Of a stretch of 64,000 nucleotides of DNA, positions 1-12,959 are shown one piece after another (position 1 is the first letter of the stretch; every line of letters starts with the position of its first letter). The notes beneath the pieces are model-generated. The model saw only the letters and a list, made by a program, of their open reading frames with translations. It was not told the DNA's origin and did no database searches. Source of the DNA: Trogon surrucura (Eukaryota > Chordata > Aves > Trogoniformes > Trogonidae); NCBI GenBank assembly GCA_020746105.1, contig CM036633.1, forward strand, positions 13,128,501 to 13,192,500, written 5' to 3'. Position numbers and translations under genes: made by a program.

Positions 1-1679
1 ACACTAAATCCAAACCACAGCACTGCACCAGCTACCAAGAAGAAAATTAACTCTGTCCCCACTGAAACCTAGACATCAGGGCATTATGAGATCTCAGCAA
101 TCGTTTTCTCTGAAGTTATCTGAAAGGGACAGTCTGATGTGCCTGCTATGGAGAAGGTCAGCACGTCTGCCCACATCTGGACAGCAGAAAGAACATGTGA
201 GGGAGGTCCCTTCCTAACTCACCCTCTATTCAGAGGAGAAAATTTGATACATTTAACAATATAAACTATGTGCAAAGGTAGCGTAAATGTAGGGTGTCTT
301 TTAAAAATTGCTGGAGAGGGATGGAATCAATGCAGTTGTGTGAGAAAAACTGTTGTGGTGAGCTTAAAAATAAATGGATGGGTAGGAGGGATGAATAGAG
401 CAGGGAGCATCTAGAAGTAACAGAGAAGGAAAGAAACAGTCTGCAGAAGGAACATAAAGAAAGGAAAGCCAGGGATGACAAAAGACCTGAGGAAGGGCAA
501 ATGTAAAGGGAAGCAATCTGGAAAATAATGCTAGGAAAACAAACTAAGTAGATCTCCTAAGGTGGATGATCTACAAGTCTATCCGAGTGACAGATTTTTC
601 TGTTTTTCCCATTGATCCTGTGTCTCCTGGGAAATCCTCCTGGGGACCAAGCAATGTGGGAGGGATGCCAGTCCGTCCTCACAGGGATGCGTGTTCCCCT
701 CTGCTCTTACCGCTCTGCAGCTGCACAGCCTTGGAGTAGCTCCAGCCTCACATTAGCATGAATTTTCTACTGACTCAGCCTATTTCTAATAAGAAAATAA
801 CCGCAGCACTATCAGGTCAGACCAACTGTCCATCTCGCCTAGATTGCTATAAAGAAAGGTTTTGAAAAGCTAATTGATAGAGTTGCTTGGTACAAAGTGA
901 GTGCAGGTGGGTGAACACAGTGAGTTAAATTCTGTAGGTTTCTAGCCATTTCTTAAGGGTGAAATGTATTTCTTCCCTCTATTATGTTCTGCAGCAGGTT
1001 CAGGACTATTCAGCAACTGAACTATCAGATCAATACTAGTGAAGTTTGTCAAAAATGTGGTTTTAAACAGAAATTTTTTTTGCTAGTTGACCAGCCACTG
1101 GGCAAACGCATCACGTGAATTGAACCAAAAGAGCCAGGACTCTAACAATGGACCTGAAGAAGGAAGAGAAAAATGACTAATTTTGGAGGAACAATGTAGC
1201 TCCATAAGTCTGGTGTTGTCTTAGGCAGGGCAGTGGCAAACTCCAACAGAGAGATGAGGTCTCTTATACTCTCTTTTGCTACGTACAGCTAATTTCCCAT
1301 TGCAGTGGTGTGGAATGTGTTCCGAGGTTTTGGTGACCCTGAACCATGCTTATAACAAGGTATGGGCATCAAAGGAATGCTCCTGTGAGGAGCGTGGCCC
1401 AAAGTGGCTGCGCCAGGGGAACAAACTCCAGCCAAGTCCGTGCATCAGCTGCTGGGGTAGCGTCCCCACAGCCAGGAGGGTCCATGCTGATAAATGGCAG
1501 AACCATTCCCTGCGCCAGCGACCGAGGGGCTGGTGACCAGCTAATGGGGATCAATATAAGGGCAGCCTTCCCACTGCTAGCAGCTCGTTATGGCTCTGAC
1601 CTACGGGGATGTGGGCTTATTTCTGCAGCCGGTGGAACTAGCGGTTTACATATAAATTATCCGATGAATGTAGCCTTGT

Positions 1680-1710
1680 TTTCTGTTCATGAATCATTCA
1701 TGACCCGAGT
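1680..1710. repeat. 17-bp near-perfect palindrome
   Basis: TCATGAAT C ATTCATGA spans 1687-1703, two perfect 8-base arms around one base. It could bind a dimeric factor (paired-homeodomain or bZIP style) or be chance. Confidence 0.6.
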
Positions 1711-4700
1711 CCAGTTTTGGCAAAAGCGTGTATTTTCTGTCAGTATCCTCGGAATCCCTCGAGCTCACGGCTGCGCGCGAAGCTGCCTGTCAGGGCTGTC
1801 TGCTCCGCACAGCCTGCCGTTGGGCAGGTAACTCTTGTGAGCTGGCTTGCACCTCCTTCACTGGATGGCTTAACTGTTTAAAACCAGGTGTAAAACGATA
1901 ATGCAAAATAGTAGTTTTCTTCAGACATGAATTCCACTGCTTACTTTCAAAGAGGGTTTTTTTTATGAGCTGCATCTGTTCTTCAAATTTCCCTATAGAC
2001 AACAATATTCTTTATGTGCACCTGGGCTGCCATTACACCGCATATTCCAGCCCACAACGCTCAGAGTGCCCTGTCCTTCCCAAAAAATACCACGTAGGAA
2101 CAGGTTCCCTGGTCCTGACACCCAGGTCCTGTTGGTCTCTCCATTAAAAAACTTTGTCATACACCATTCACGCTTCACCTCACGTGGCTTTTAAAGGGAT
2201 TTGCACCCACTTCTTGCTATAATAGACTTTCCTCTAATTTTAAGCCTAAATTAACTCTGAGATTATTTAAACCATTTGTCCTCATGCCTATCACAGTTAT
2301 TTCTTTTCAGTAGCAATTTTCTCCTTTTTGTGTTTCACTCCCATTCTTTACCTAACTAAACTATGTGCTTTTTTTCCTCACTCATTCCTCCAATTGTCCT
2401 AAATCCTCTTGCTGGACCATTTACTGTTTGAATTCTTCGCTTTCACACTTGAGAGAAGAGAATGGCGCACACTATTCTGATGAGGTCAAGCCAACCCTTG
2501 TAAAATTGAATTAGTGCTTCCCTAGAATTCTAGCCTTAACTGGAAATCTGACTTGGGTGTATCTGATCATTTTTACCTTGAGACCACATAGCTGGCACTT
2601 AACAGTTAACCTGTGGCATTGAAGTACACTCAGGTCTTTCTCATCCTCAGTCATGTCTAACAAATAGCTGAAATTCCTGCTAGTGCTCCGTAAGTACTTG
2701 TCCATACTTTATATATCATTGCATTTTATCCCTTTTCTATTATTTCAGTTTTCAAGGTCAGTCCCTGGTTAACAGCCCCATCCTGGATTAGCTTGACGGT
2801 GCTCCCACCATCGCATGAGCTGTGAGCGTCATTGGCATGTTCATCCGCTCCCTTCCAAGGTCACCATGGAAGTGAAATACGTTCAGTCCCACTCCTCATC
2901 CTCGGGGATGTTTTCTGGTAACCTCACTTCAGAGCTATAATTCCCTTTCAGTGTTCCCTGTCACTGTCTCCCCTTTAGCCAGCTCTGTACCCACTTTACA
3001 GTTCCTGTATAAATTCTCAGCGCTTTCAGTCGAGCTGGTAATTTCCCATGTGGCACTATATCAAATGATATCTTTGGTCCAGATAGATGAGATATCCTGC
3101 ATTTCCTTTGTCTAGCAAAATCATTTATCTTATCAAGTGTACCACAAATGGACACAGTTTGCCCAGAAGAATTTAATCGTCAACAGGACGATTACGACTG
3201 CAATGGAAAATTGGAGAGCGGGCTGTGCTCCCCGGCAGCTCTGCTGGACACGCTCACTTGTCAAGGGGACCCTAATTTCAAAGACGGTATTTCCCACACT
3301 GCTACCCCTTGAAATGACCACTCTGCCACCAGAGGCTGTGAACAGAAGGTGACTCTCATTCCCGGAACGAAGGCTGAAGTCAACACGAGTGATGTACTTT
3401 CGTACGGCAGGCACTCCGAGTAGAGGAGACGAAGCATTTACCTGCTTTATTTTGGTTGCTGTTATATATCTATTTCCTTATTACAAGGGAAAAGTGCACG
3501 TTTTTTACACAAAACTGATATGTTTAGTGCTTTCATTTTATGTTTTGAGCAGTTAAGCTATTCACTGTTTTAAGGGTAGTATTGGTTCTTTATAACTCTA
3601 TGCCGACACTAAGAGTCAAAGATAATGGAGCCTAAAGAGAGAGATTTTTCCATTCCCACATTGTTTCTGAAATATGGAACTATCAAATGCACTCAGTAGA
3701 AAGTTTCTATCAGTAAATCTTCAGTAAAAGTGCCTTTAAAACTTAGGTAGAAAGATTGTGGAAAGGAAAATAGTTTGAGGTTTTGGTAAAAGCTCAGAAG
3801 TTTTGCAAAAATTCCTTGAAGACAATGGGATGGATTTTCTCTGATTGCAATATCAAAAATGCCTCCCCCACCACTGTCATTCTGCTGCTTCAGATCCATT
3901 TCAACAAAGCTCTTAAGTAATGAGCGTTTGTATTAATTAGGACAGAAAACAAAGTGATTAAAGTCGAGTATAGGCTTAGTTACCTGCAGGCTCCAGTCTC
4001 TGCTGTGAGTGGAGAAACCAGCTTCTGTGAGAGCTGAGAAATGGGATGCACTCCTCCAAACGTCATCATCCTCCCTGCGAGGTGATTAAGGGGTGCTCGT
4101 TGATAAAGGGTAGTCTGAAATCTGGATCTGTCCCAGAAAGGGCAGGGTGCTGCAATGTCCCATGGGCCTGAACATGCTGAGCTCTCAGAAATCCGTGCCA
4201 CTTGGAAGAGAATGAGAATCCAAAAAGGAGTATTTCACTTTTCCTCATCTTCTGCATACCCCTTGGCCTGTGCTGGGCAGAAGAGAGAAAGTTGTCCTGG
4301 AAGCCTGGTGTGGTCCCACCTCGGGTGCCTGTCTCTACTACTGAATATCCTGAACCTGCATCACAGGTATTTTCTCCATTTCCCAGGTTCATAACCTTCA
4401 CCAAATCTTGCCTGCTGATTACTGCCCAAACTTTCTTTGCTAAGAAGTCCTCATCCCTCTTGGCTTTCCGGTTTTAAATTCCTGCTCATGTGCTTTACCT
4501 GAAGATAATAGAAACGTGAGACTTATCTGCACACGCAGTTGATACGACCTTCTGTAAAACCTGCCCATGGGCAATTATGCACTGAAAGGGTAATTACACA
4601 CAGAGTGGCCCGATTTGCATAAAAAAATCTAGATTATTGCCAAGAATTGCATGTACATTTTTCTGCAATATTCAGAAAATTGGGCCCCAAAGATATAAAC

Positions 4701-5019
4701 CCTTTCTTCTGCTATCAAATCGCTTTCTGCTTCTGTGGCAAGAAATGGAGCAGGTATGAGTCACGTTAGAAAAAATGTTATTATCAGAAAATGAGTACGG
4801 CCTGGCCACATCAGGTCGGAGTGCGGGTCTGTCCCCACTCTCGCCACATCTCTCCCAGTTGGACGGATGAAGAAGACAACCAGCATATCCCAGGTGCCCA
4901 GTGCCCTCTTCCAGCCACCTGTACTCCATGGCTCAGCGACCTTCAGAGTCGAAGAAAGGATTTCAGTAGTTAATAGCCTGGATTACTCACGAATAAATGG
5001 ATTATTCTTGCAGATAAAA

Positions 5020-5600
5020 ATTCAAATATAGAATAAACCAATTCCGGTGGGGTGTTGAAGCACTACTTCACCCGCTTCAGAGTTCAAAATGTGGGATTGG
5101 AGACAAGGTTATTTCGTGATACGCAGAGGCATCCTCTTGATAAAACAGAGCGAATTTTTACATCCCTTTCGAGGAGACAGAAAGAGGATGGGGGGAAGCA
5201 AGGAAGCCAGACAGCAAGAAAATATTTATTTGCTTCATAAACTCTCTGCTAGCGAGGCCGAGAGCGCCTTCCTGTGTGACAGCCCACAAAACACCTGGCA
5301 TGCCCTGCATTGTCACCGAGATGTGCCCAATAAACTTTATGTCATTAAATGTTCCCATTTAGGCAGTATATTTCGATAACCCCACTTCCCGCTGTCACAG
5401 GTATTCAGATTTGAAAAATAAAGCCACCCTTTATAAAAGTACATTTAATGAGAGTTTAATGCTCGTGCAGTAAATTTGCGAGCAGCTGGATGTGTTTTTA
5501 AGTTTCCTTGACGTCTTTTATTTGTTTAATACATGGGTCTATAAAAGCCGTTTCTCCAAGCCCGCTAATGAGCAATAGGGGACTCGCAGCTATTTAAAAC
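5020..5600. promoter_or_regulatory. Candidate conserved non-coding element D
   Basis: Shows preserved-looking AT-rich words with scattered CpG: CAATAAACTTTATGTCATTA (HOX/CDX-like), TTTATAAAAGTACATTTAAT, GACGTCTTTTATTTG, and GCTAATGAGCAAT. No repeat and no credible exon. Motif-based only. Confidence 0.25.
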
Positions 5601-7855
5601 CTGGAACGAGGCATCAAAATGAAGAATGCAGTAAAGGCTGCTGGAGCGGGGAGCTCCAGATGTGACAAGAGGTGCTTTATGGTGCGGGAAGAGGGATGGC
5701 GCGACACGTTGCTGGGGTGTCACACCAGGCACGAGTCCTGCTTTCCATCGAGCTGGACGTGAGCTAACAAACACGTTGCTAACGAGCTTCGCAATGGGGC
5801 AGCCTCAGCGTGGAAGGATGCGGAGGGAGGAGGTAGGACCCCTGTGAGGGTCTCTATGAATTTGGATTCCCACAGCCAGGCTCTGAAACAGCTCCACCGC
5901 AGACGTCTCGTCTGGGATTGCCTCTCCGACCTCCCAAAACCGTGCAGCCCGCCCAGAAGGACAAACGCCTCCAAAATCAACTGAAATTGGGGATGACTTC
6001 CCTCTGAGCAATTCCCCATGGGAAAGATGGAAGATACTAGTTGAAGAAAAGCTTTTCCTAATGTATTTTGCCTTGCCAAATTGTTTTGGAAAAAGAAATC
6101 ATTTGGAAAGAAAATCTAAACTAGGGTATTTTTTTTTCTTGATATCTGTGAACAAAGCATTTTTAGATTATATAATAACAACTATTCTATTTTTAAAGAA
6201 TTAAAAGTGGATAATGAAAGCCTTTGGTTTCAAGAGAAAGATTTTTTTACTTTAATTTCACTAAATTAGTTTTATAAACCCTTCAGGTTAATGGGAAATG
6301 ATTTCTTTTTACATTTCCTTTTTCAGGTTGTGCAACAGACAGAAAAATCAGTTCTTCGCACATCTTTACTCTTGGATGTATTGAATCCCTCGGTGAAGAT
6401 GGAAAGGATGGGAATCCTTGTGAACTGAGTAATTGAGATGAATAGTGTCTTCAAAGTCAATTACCACTCTGCAGAGACGACACCTATTTTTTCTCTCTCA
6501 TCTGGAATCTCCAGTTCAGTTTTTACTCTGCCCAGAACTTTCTGAAGTTTGGAGTGTTCTTTTGGGGTTTTATTTATTTATTTGGCTATTTATCAGGTAA
6601 ACTAGCAAGGGACTGCTCTGTTCTGCACATAGATTAATTAGAGCAAGGAGGTTTAAAAAAAGCCCCAGATCCCAGAATCACAGCATCGCTTTATAAAATA
6701 ACTCAACGATAGCTTTTCACACTTTGGTCCGTGCATCATCTTTATGAAGCAGGTTACTGACAGCTCTAGTCCCATGTGCTTTGGGCTCACCAAAAGGGGA
6801 GAAGAGTTTTGCTTTTCACCAGAAAGCAGAATGTCAGCTGAAAGGCAGTCCAGCCCCAAGTCAGAACCGGGCACCAGTCCCCCAGGATCTCCTGATGAGT
6901 CACTGTGGGTTCCTTCTTCCAGGCTCTATCAAATTAAGGGAAAACACCCATAACCATGTTAATACGATGAATATCACTTATATTACTGCTCATAAAAGGC
7001 AAGTATTTAATTTTCCTGCGTGCCTGTTGGTTTGAAACAGGAGAGCTGGCGGCAACACCAGTCACTGCTGGCCCAAGGTACCTCTGAGTATGCAAACCCA
7101 TGAATTTAAAGCACATTATTTACCTGCTGTAACTGTCCACCATGGGCAGAAAAACCACTATATTACTTCTTTCCCAACATTCACACCCGTTTAGTCTTTC
7201 CTGTTTAGCCTGGCAATGTGCCATTACTCTTCCTATTCCCAATTTCTAAGGAGACAATAAATAAGGCCAATTACTCTTATCAGAGTTGCCGTAAGAAAGA
7301 CTGCCTTCCTCCAGTGCAATGTGAATGCCACTTTTCATTCTTACTTTTATGATTCTTTAGCCTGTTACGGATCCATGTAGCTGTGCTTATATCAAAGCCA
7401 GTTTTAATTTATTTCGAGATTAAAATTTTATGAGATTGCATCAGATGCTTTTCTAAAATTCAAATAGACTACGCCCACCACATTCCCTTCAGCTAGTAAC
7501 TGTAATTCTATTTTAATAAGATATTGGATTTGTCTGCAAGATTATTATTTTTTTTCTGCACAAGCACACCCTCAAAGAAATATTTATCTCCTAAAACTTG
7601 TTTCTGATTTAGAAATTCACTGTATGGCAAGTGATTGTGTCACTCTTTCTCTAATTTTCTGATAAGTAAGACAACATTTACATTTCTCCCTTCTTCTGGT
7701 GCTCTTCAGATATGTACCTAGAGTTTCTCAGAAGTAAGTCAAGACAAGTAACTGACTCTGTCTGATAGTCCCTTTATCATCCTGGGATGCATATCACTTC
7801 TTTTGGTTGGTCTCTGTGCCTTTTAAATTTTCTCAAGGCTTTCCCTAATTTGCCT

Positions 7856-7900
7856 TATCTCTTTTTTCTTTCTTTTTTTTTCTCTTTTTTTTTTTTTTTC
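7856..7900 (+). repeat. T/C-rich low-complexity tract
   Basis: A pyrimidine tract of CTTT and TCTC ending in fifteen Ts (7885-7899). Confidence 0.85.
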
Positions 7901-8637
7901 ATTTATATTTAAAACCAGCTCTAAACCCACTCCGGATCACACACAGACACACACATCACGTATTGCACCACGTGCCCCTGCGCAAACCCGTGCGCTCGGC
8001 ACGGAGGCGTTCGTCGAGATGCCAGCGCAGTTTCGCTCAGCAAAAGGGATGTCCCTTGAGCTGTGCCACCTGTGAGATCGACTCCCCTGAGCTGGCCAGG
8101 ACATCTCCATCTCAAAACAGCTCCCTTGGAAAGACCTGTATCAGGAATGTCACTCCACGATAGCTTTTTACTACCTGACAAGAGGTCGTCTGAGCTGTAA
8201 CATAGGGTCTGATGTTAAGATGTACATACCTGGTGCTGCAACATTTTCCTCCGCAGGAGATGAACCACTTCTTTCCAGAGAGGCTGAATATTCACCAGGG
8301 TGGAAGGATGTCCCAGCCCAGATCGTGGCCACCTCATCTCCATTTCCCTGTTGCCTTGATTACAGCAACATCTGCCTCATCTTAGTGCGTTCTCATCTCA
8401 AGTGGGCAAGTTGCTTCTGTCAATAATAAAAATAAGTAGCGAAGCATCCAATGTATTATTGATCAGGTAATAAATATTTTACTGTTTTTCAATAATTCAA
8501 CATTGTCTTAAAAAACCCACAGAACCAACCCAAAGGCCCACGAACAACGGAGACAATTTCCCAAGTCCTGAGAGGGCTCTGGGAAGAATGTAAAAAGGAT
8601 AAAATCTGTGTTAAAAGCAGGCATGCCTCTCTCATTT

Positions 8638-8656
8638 AAAAAAAAAAAAAAAAAAA
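8638..8656 (+). repeat. A19 homopolymer
   Basis: Nineteen As in a row. No coding relic precedes it, so I do not read it as a processed pseudogene tail. Confidence 0.9.
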
Positions 8657-10631
8657 GAAGTTTCCAGGTTTGATAAAATAGTAGAGGGTTTGATGCACTT
8701 AATGATTCGCTGGAGCTGGTTGGGAGGGTAAACTATCTTTCCTATCTCAATAATTTATCAGAAATAACGTTGCAGTGGGAAGCATGCAAAGGGTTGCACC
8801 CTGATGGAGCAAAGCAGCGTCTCCTTCAACACCATGTTTGCAAGTGACTGTTTATTTTTATGTGCTACCTCTTACTTTCCTTAAAGAAGACATGAGCTCC
8901 TTCTCTTACGCTATAGTTTGTGCCAAATTTACTTATTTTTACCCCTAGGTGAAAAAAAACCACCACTCTTCTGCTTTCATTTGCAATGGACTGTAAAAGC
9001 ATACACCTGGTGATAGGGTGATGAGCATTAGACCCTCGTATTGCTTTTCTCAGTGCATTTACTGGCAGAGCAATCATGCAGGCAGCGTAGCTCTTCAAGA
9101 CTATAAAGATCACAGGAAATATTTTTCTGGTCTGAAACACAGCTTTGTGAAAAAGTGGCACCACGGAGTTCCATGGTTGCTGTCTTTTCCCATATTTGCC
9201 CCGTTTGCAGCTCCAGACGGATGGTTTCCCTAGTGCTCGGTGCTGCACAGCCATCCATACCTGGTGATGAAGCTCCTTGGCTCTGAACCAGTATCCAGTC
9301 AAAACTTCAGCACTGACTTCATCTAAGCAGTGCCTGCACTAGGGCAGCATTCTCTTTACTCTCTGAATTTCCACCCACAGTTGTGAAATGATGGAAATAC
9401 TCTCTTTTTTCCTTGCTTTTCTGCAAGAATTGTTTGCCTCAACAATGTATGCGCTGCAATGAAATCACAGGCAGAGGCAGATCAAGATGTTCAGAGAGAG
9501 GTTTCTTTCCCAAGGTTGGTTCTCCAGCCACCCCATGGGCAGAGGTCCGGGCTCCAACATCTGCAGCAGCCTTGGAAGGTTGAGATTGCCATTGGGGGAC
9601 AGGGCAGATAAAATTGGATCACTGTAAGAAAAAGAGGAGAGGTTTAAAGGCATCATTCTCTGTGCTCTTCCTGTTGTCTAGCCATCACCCCTCTTTCCAA
9701 GTTCATAAGAAGCTCTTGTGTAGCTTCAGGAAGGCGCCTTGACCCTGGAGGGTGCTACAAAAGGTGGGGGCAGCTCTAGTGAGGGTGCAAGCGGAGCAGC
9801 TGTGACCGAGCTGACACCTCCCATGCTCCCCCATACTCTGCTTGGGTGAGCCTACACTAAACATCCACTCTGCTGGGGCTTGGCTGCTCTTGTTATCCCT
9901 TAGCTAGAACAAAGTCAGTTTTGTTTTGCCCAGCAATTCTTCGGAAAGAAGATGCAATCTGATTTTATTTTCGTTGCAGACGTTCACGTTATTAATAATT
10001 ATGTGAGCTACAGCAGCGCAGACTGGACCTAATTCCCATGAACGGCAAGCTCATTGAAAAAAATGGCCTAGTTGGGGGATGAATCACGATTTTTGTGTGA
10101 GAGCGGGGACGTTCAGATGAACCGCGTTAGTGATGCTGATTCCCTCCTCGCTGAGCTCCGGTTCCTGATGGAGATCAAAGATCGCATTAGACAGATTTGA
10201 TGAAGAGACAGTCCCTCATTATGGGCTTTGAACGAGCTGAACATAAAAAAAAAAAACCACCACAAAAAAACACCAAAAAACCCTGAGGGGCTGCTCTTTC
10301 TCTCAGCGCAGAACCTGACTCTTCCTCCGGCAGGCGTGTGCTCATCTGAAACATCCCAAGGAAAGATTTTATAAGCTCTTTTCCAGGACTTGCAGGAGTT
10401 CTAATGAATCTGTCCTGCTTCCTGATGTGGAGGGAGGAATGGAGGAATAGCTCTTTAGTTTAAGTTAAAAATAAACAAGGCAGAAGAAAATGCTGTGGAA
10501 AGGAGTCATTAAGGCATTAAGGGTGTGAATGTAATTTAAATCACCAGCTTCTATGGGAGATGAGTGAGAATTCAAGCACTGGCAGAACTTGGCCTTTGGG
10601 GTCTTGAGGGGATGTTTAGGTTTGCCCACAA

Positions 10632-10814
10632 GGGACATCAGCTCACTCGGTTAGAGCGTGGTGCTGATAACACCAAGGTCACAGGTTCGATCCCAGTTGG
10701 GTTCCCATGTGCTCCCTGACCTAGTTGAGAGGTGTCTCTGCCCATGACAAGGAGGTTAGATTAAATGATCTCTAAGGTCCTTTCCAGCCCGAGCCATTCT
10801 AGGATTCTGTGATT
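10632..10814 (+). mobile_element. SINE with tRNA-Ile-like head and CR1-like 3' tail
   Basis: Bases 10632-10705 align with vertebrate tRNA-Ile: an A-box region CAGCTCACTCGG (10639-10650), GTTAGAGCGTGGTGCT, an anticodon loop CTGATAA with GAT at 10666-10668, AACACCAAGGTC, and a perfect B box GGTTCGATCCC (10684-10694). After a short linker it passes directly into a CR1 3' end with GGAGGTTAGATTAAATGATC, AAGGTCCTTTCCAGCCC and ATTCTAGGATTCTGTGATT. The acceptor stem does not pair well, so this is not a working tRNA gene. The CR1 tail implies mobilisation by CR1 reverse transcriptase. From memory, passerine SINEs of the TguSINE1 type have this build. Confidence 0.85.
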
Positions 10815-11499
10815 TTCCTGCAAACGCCTGGGAGAAAGGCACACGCAGAAAGGACCAGGCACAAAACATGGGACAAAGGTAGATGTTCATTAAAGGCGGG
10901 TTCATTCAACGCAAACCCGTTGTCACTCGCTTCCAGAGGAGCTGCCACATCACCACTGAAGCCTGCACTGGCCCAACAAGCAGCCAGGTCAGCAATCCAG
11001 CAGCATTACTACTGGTCAAACACAACATCTCCCGTCTTTTCTTGCCCACTGCATAGCTATATGTAGGTATTTTGCCATGAGGTCCCATGAGACTGGGATC
11101 CCCTAACGTTAGATTAATGTACACCATATACCAGACCAGCTGAAAATCAAGATTTGCCTTTCCACGGCAAACATGTTTCGCAACTCGGTGTCGTTCCGTG
11201 TTGCAACTCACTTCGCCCTCTCCCGTACTAATCAACAATCTTGGGGAAAAAAAAAAATTAAAAAGTGTACTTCAACTCACTTTTGAGTTTCAATCTGTGG
11301 GGTGTTTCAGCTGTCTGCTAGCTTCATCTCCTCTTGATGACTGGAGATGTCTTTCCCTGGAGAGGAAAGTCCTTACCATTTCCCGGCTCCTGCTGTTCTG
11401 CTCCTACCTGGAGAGAAGGAAAGAGAGAGAAATTCAGTGCAAGAAGACTCCAATTTGTCTCCCTGGTGCAGCCCTGTGGCTGCAGCCTCAATCAGCTAA

Positions 11500-11780
11500 A
11501 CACTTCAGTTAATTGGCAACAAATTGGGGGATATGAGCTGATTGCAATAAATATTTTATTAATTTTAAAAAACAAAAGGTTGCATCCCTTCTAGCCCTGT
11601 TTGATTGTGCACAGTCACACCTATTAATATGTAATTGCCACATCAATTGGCAATCGTGGGCTCAGAAGGAGCTCATTATGAAAAACACTTATGCATGTAT
11701 CCTCAGTAGGTGTCAATCAGCATTGTGCCATTGAGATCAGTGGATCTCGGCCTATTTATAGAGTTAAAGCTCCAACAATT
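11500..11780. promoter_or_regulatory. Candidate conserved non-coding element A
   Basis: A run of paired homeodomain-like words (AGTTAATTGGCAACAAATTG, GTAATTGCC, ATCAATTGGCAATC), octamer-like ATGCATGT, T-box TCACACCT and a MEF2 site occurs without long open frames or repeats. The ATTGGCAA word is present twice. No conservation data are available to me. Confidence 0.3.
11752..11761 (+). promoter_or_regulatory. Perfect MEF2 consensus site (CTATTTATAG)
   Basis: CTATTTATAG is a full MEF2 consensus palindrome. A T-box half site TCACACCT lies at 11615-11622, with TAATTG-type words between. Together these make a plausible enhancer core. Chance occurrence in AT-rich DNA is possible. Confidence 0.4.
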
Positions 11781-12959
11781 CACCTGGAAAATGAACCTTA
11801 CAGTATGTTCTCATATTTAAGCTAGGCAGAGGAAGAACAGATTTTTCTCTGCATTTTTTATTTACATAAAAATGCAATTTTATCCATATCTGTGTCTTGC
11901 CTATGCTTAGAAACAAGCTATATATATTTTTTTTTTTATTCCAGCAAACCAGACAACTAAAATATAAATATTTGAAGGCAAGAATGATGGAATTCTCCAT
12001 AACTCATGTTCACCTTCTTGGTTTCAGGGCATATACTGCAGCCCTAAGCCCTGTCTTGCTGCCGTCAGGGCCAGTCTCATCCCTACCCCTAGTATCAACC
12101 CAGTGTGGGGAATATTTCTGGCTGGGGGGTGATGGGAAACCATGTCACACTTTTTCCATCTCCAGTTTTGAGGTTTCGATGATAAAATCAGACGCTGTGT
12201 ATGGCAGAAACGTGTGGCAAAGCAATGGTGAGGAGTGGTTGAATTATTCATGGGGAATAAATTAGCGATGAGCACAGCCCCTTCCCGGGTCTGGAGCACT
12301 CTCTGAGGTATCTCCGAGCTGATGGAGCCTTCTCCAGATGAAGAGTAGCTCCAGTTAACTCAATGGGTTTCTGCTGAGGGGAAACTGGTACCAGGATCAG
12401 GTCCATGACCTGCAACCAGTCACCAGAGCTGTCGCTGGAGTGGGGTTTCGTTAGCCAACGTGGTTTTCGTTTTCTTCAAAATGTTGCACAGGAAACTGCT
12501 GATTTGCACAACATTTCTGATGGGGAAAAGTCAAAATAAAGTGCTTCTCCCTCTTTTTGATAAGGAGAATAACATCACATCATCTCCTTAGCTGACTCAA
12601 TTAAATTCTTTACTTTTCTACATGATTCTGATGTTCTCATGTGTTAGAAACAAAGAATGACAATAATATCAAGTATTTTGTAACATTCTCATTCTATGGA
12701 AAAGGTAAACAATCTTTCTTCTCTTTGATTTTTAATTCAAGGGCTTTCTGTAGAACAGAAATTCAGTTTTTCTGACCAATTTGCTGTGTGGATGGGCTGA
12801 ATAATTTCTCAGGCTGCATTTTCAGCGTTGTTTACTTTGACTACTTACTAGTCATTCTGTGGGATATTTGAGCTGTCACTGAAGTCATCTTGGCTTTCCT
12901 TCTGCTCCTGGAACAGAGGACAAAGTGTTTAAACAGGAAAATAACAAATGATGAATAGC

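Larger units (their letters stand above)
1..10600. other. AT-rich gene-free stretch, left end
   Basis: No exon, RNA gene or recognisable transposon seen. It holds candidate element D, the 17-bp palindrome, pyrimidine and A runs, and CpG-bearing patches near 1.4-1.8, 3.2-3.4, 7.95-8.15 and 10.06-10.2 kb that stand out from the AT-rich background. Open frames of 60-161 codons occur on both strands at about the number chance would give. Confidence 0.6.

Noticed and set aside
8638..8656. Poly-A tail of a processed pseudogene
   Set aside because: No coding relic precedes it, and CR1 does not normally mobilise ordinary mRNAs, so birds have few processed pseudogenes.
10632..10705. A functional tRNA-Ile gene
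   Set aside because: The acceptor stem does not pair, the 3' end runs into a CR1 tail and no Pol III terminator follows the tRNA-like part. It fits a SINE head.
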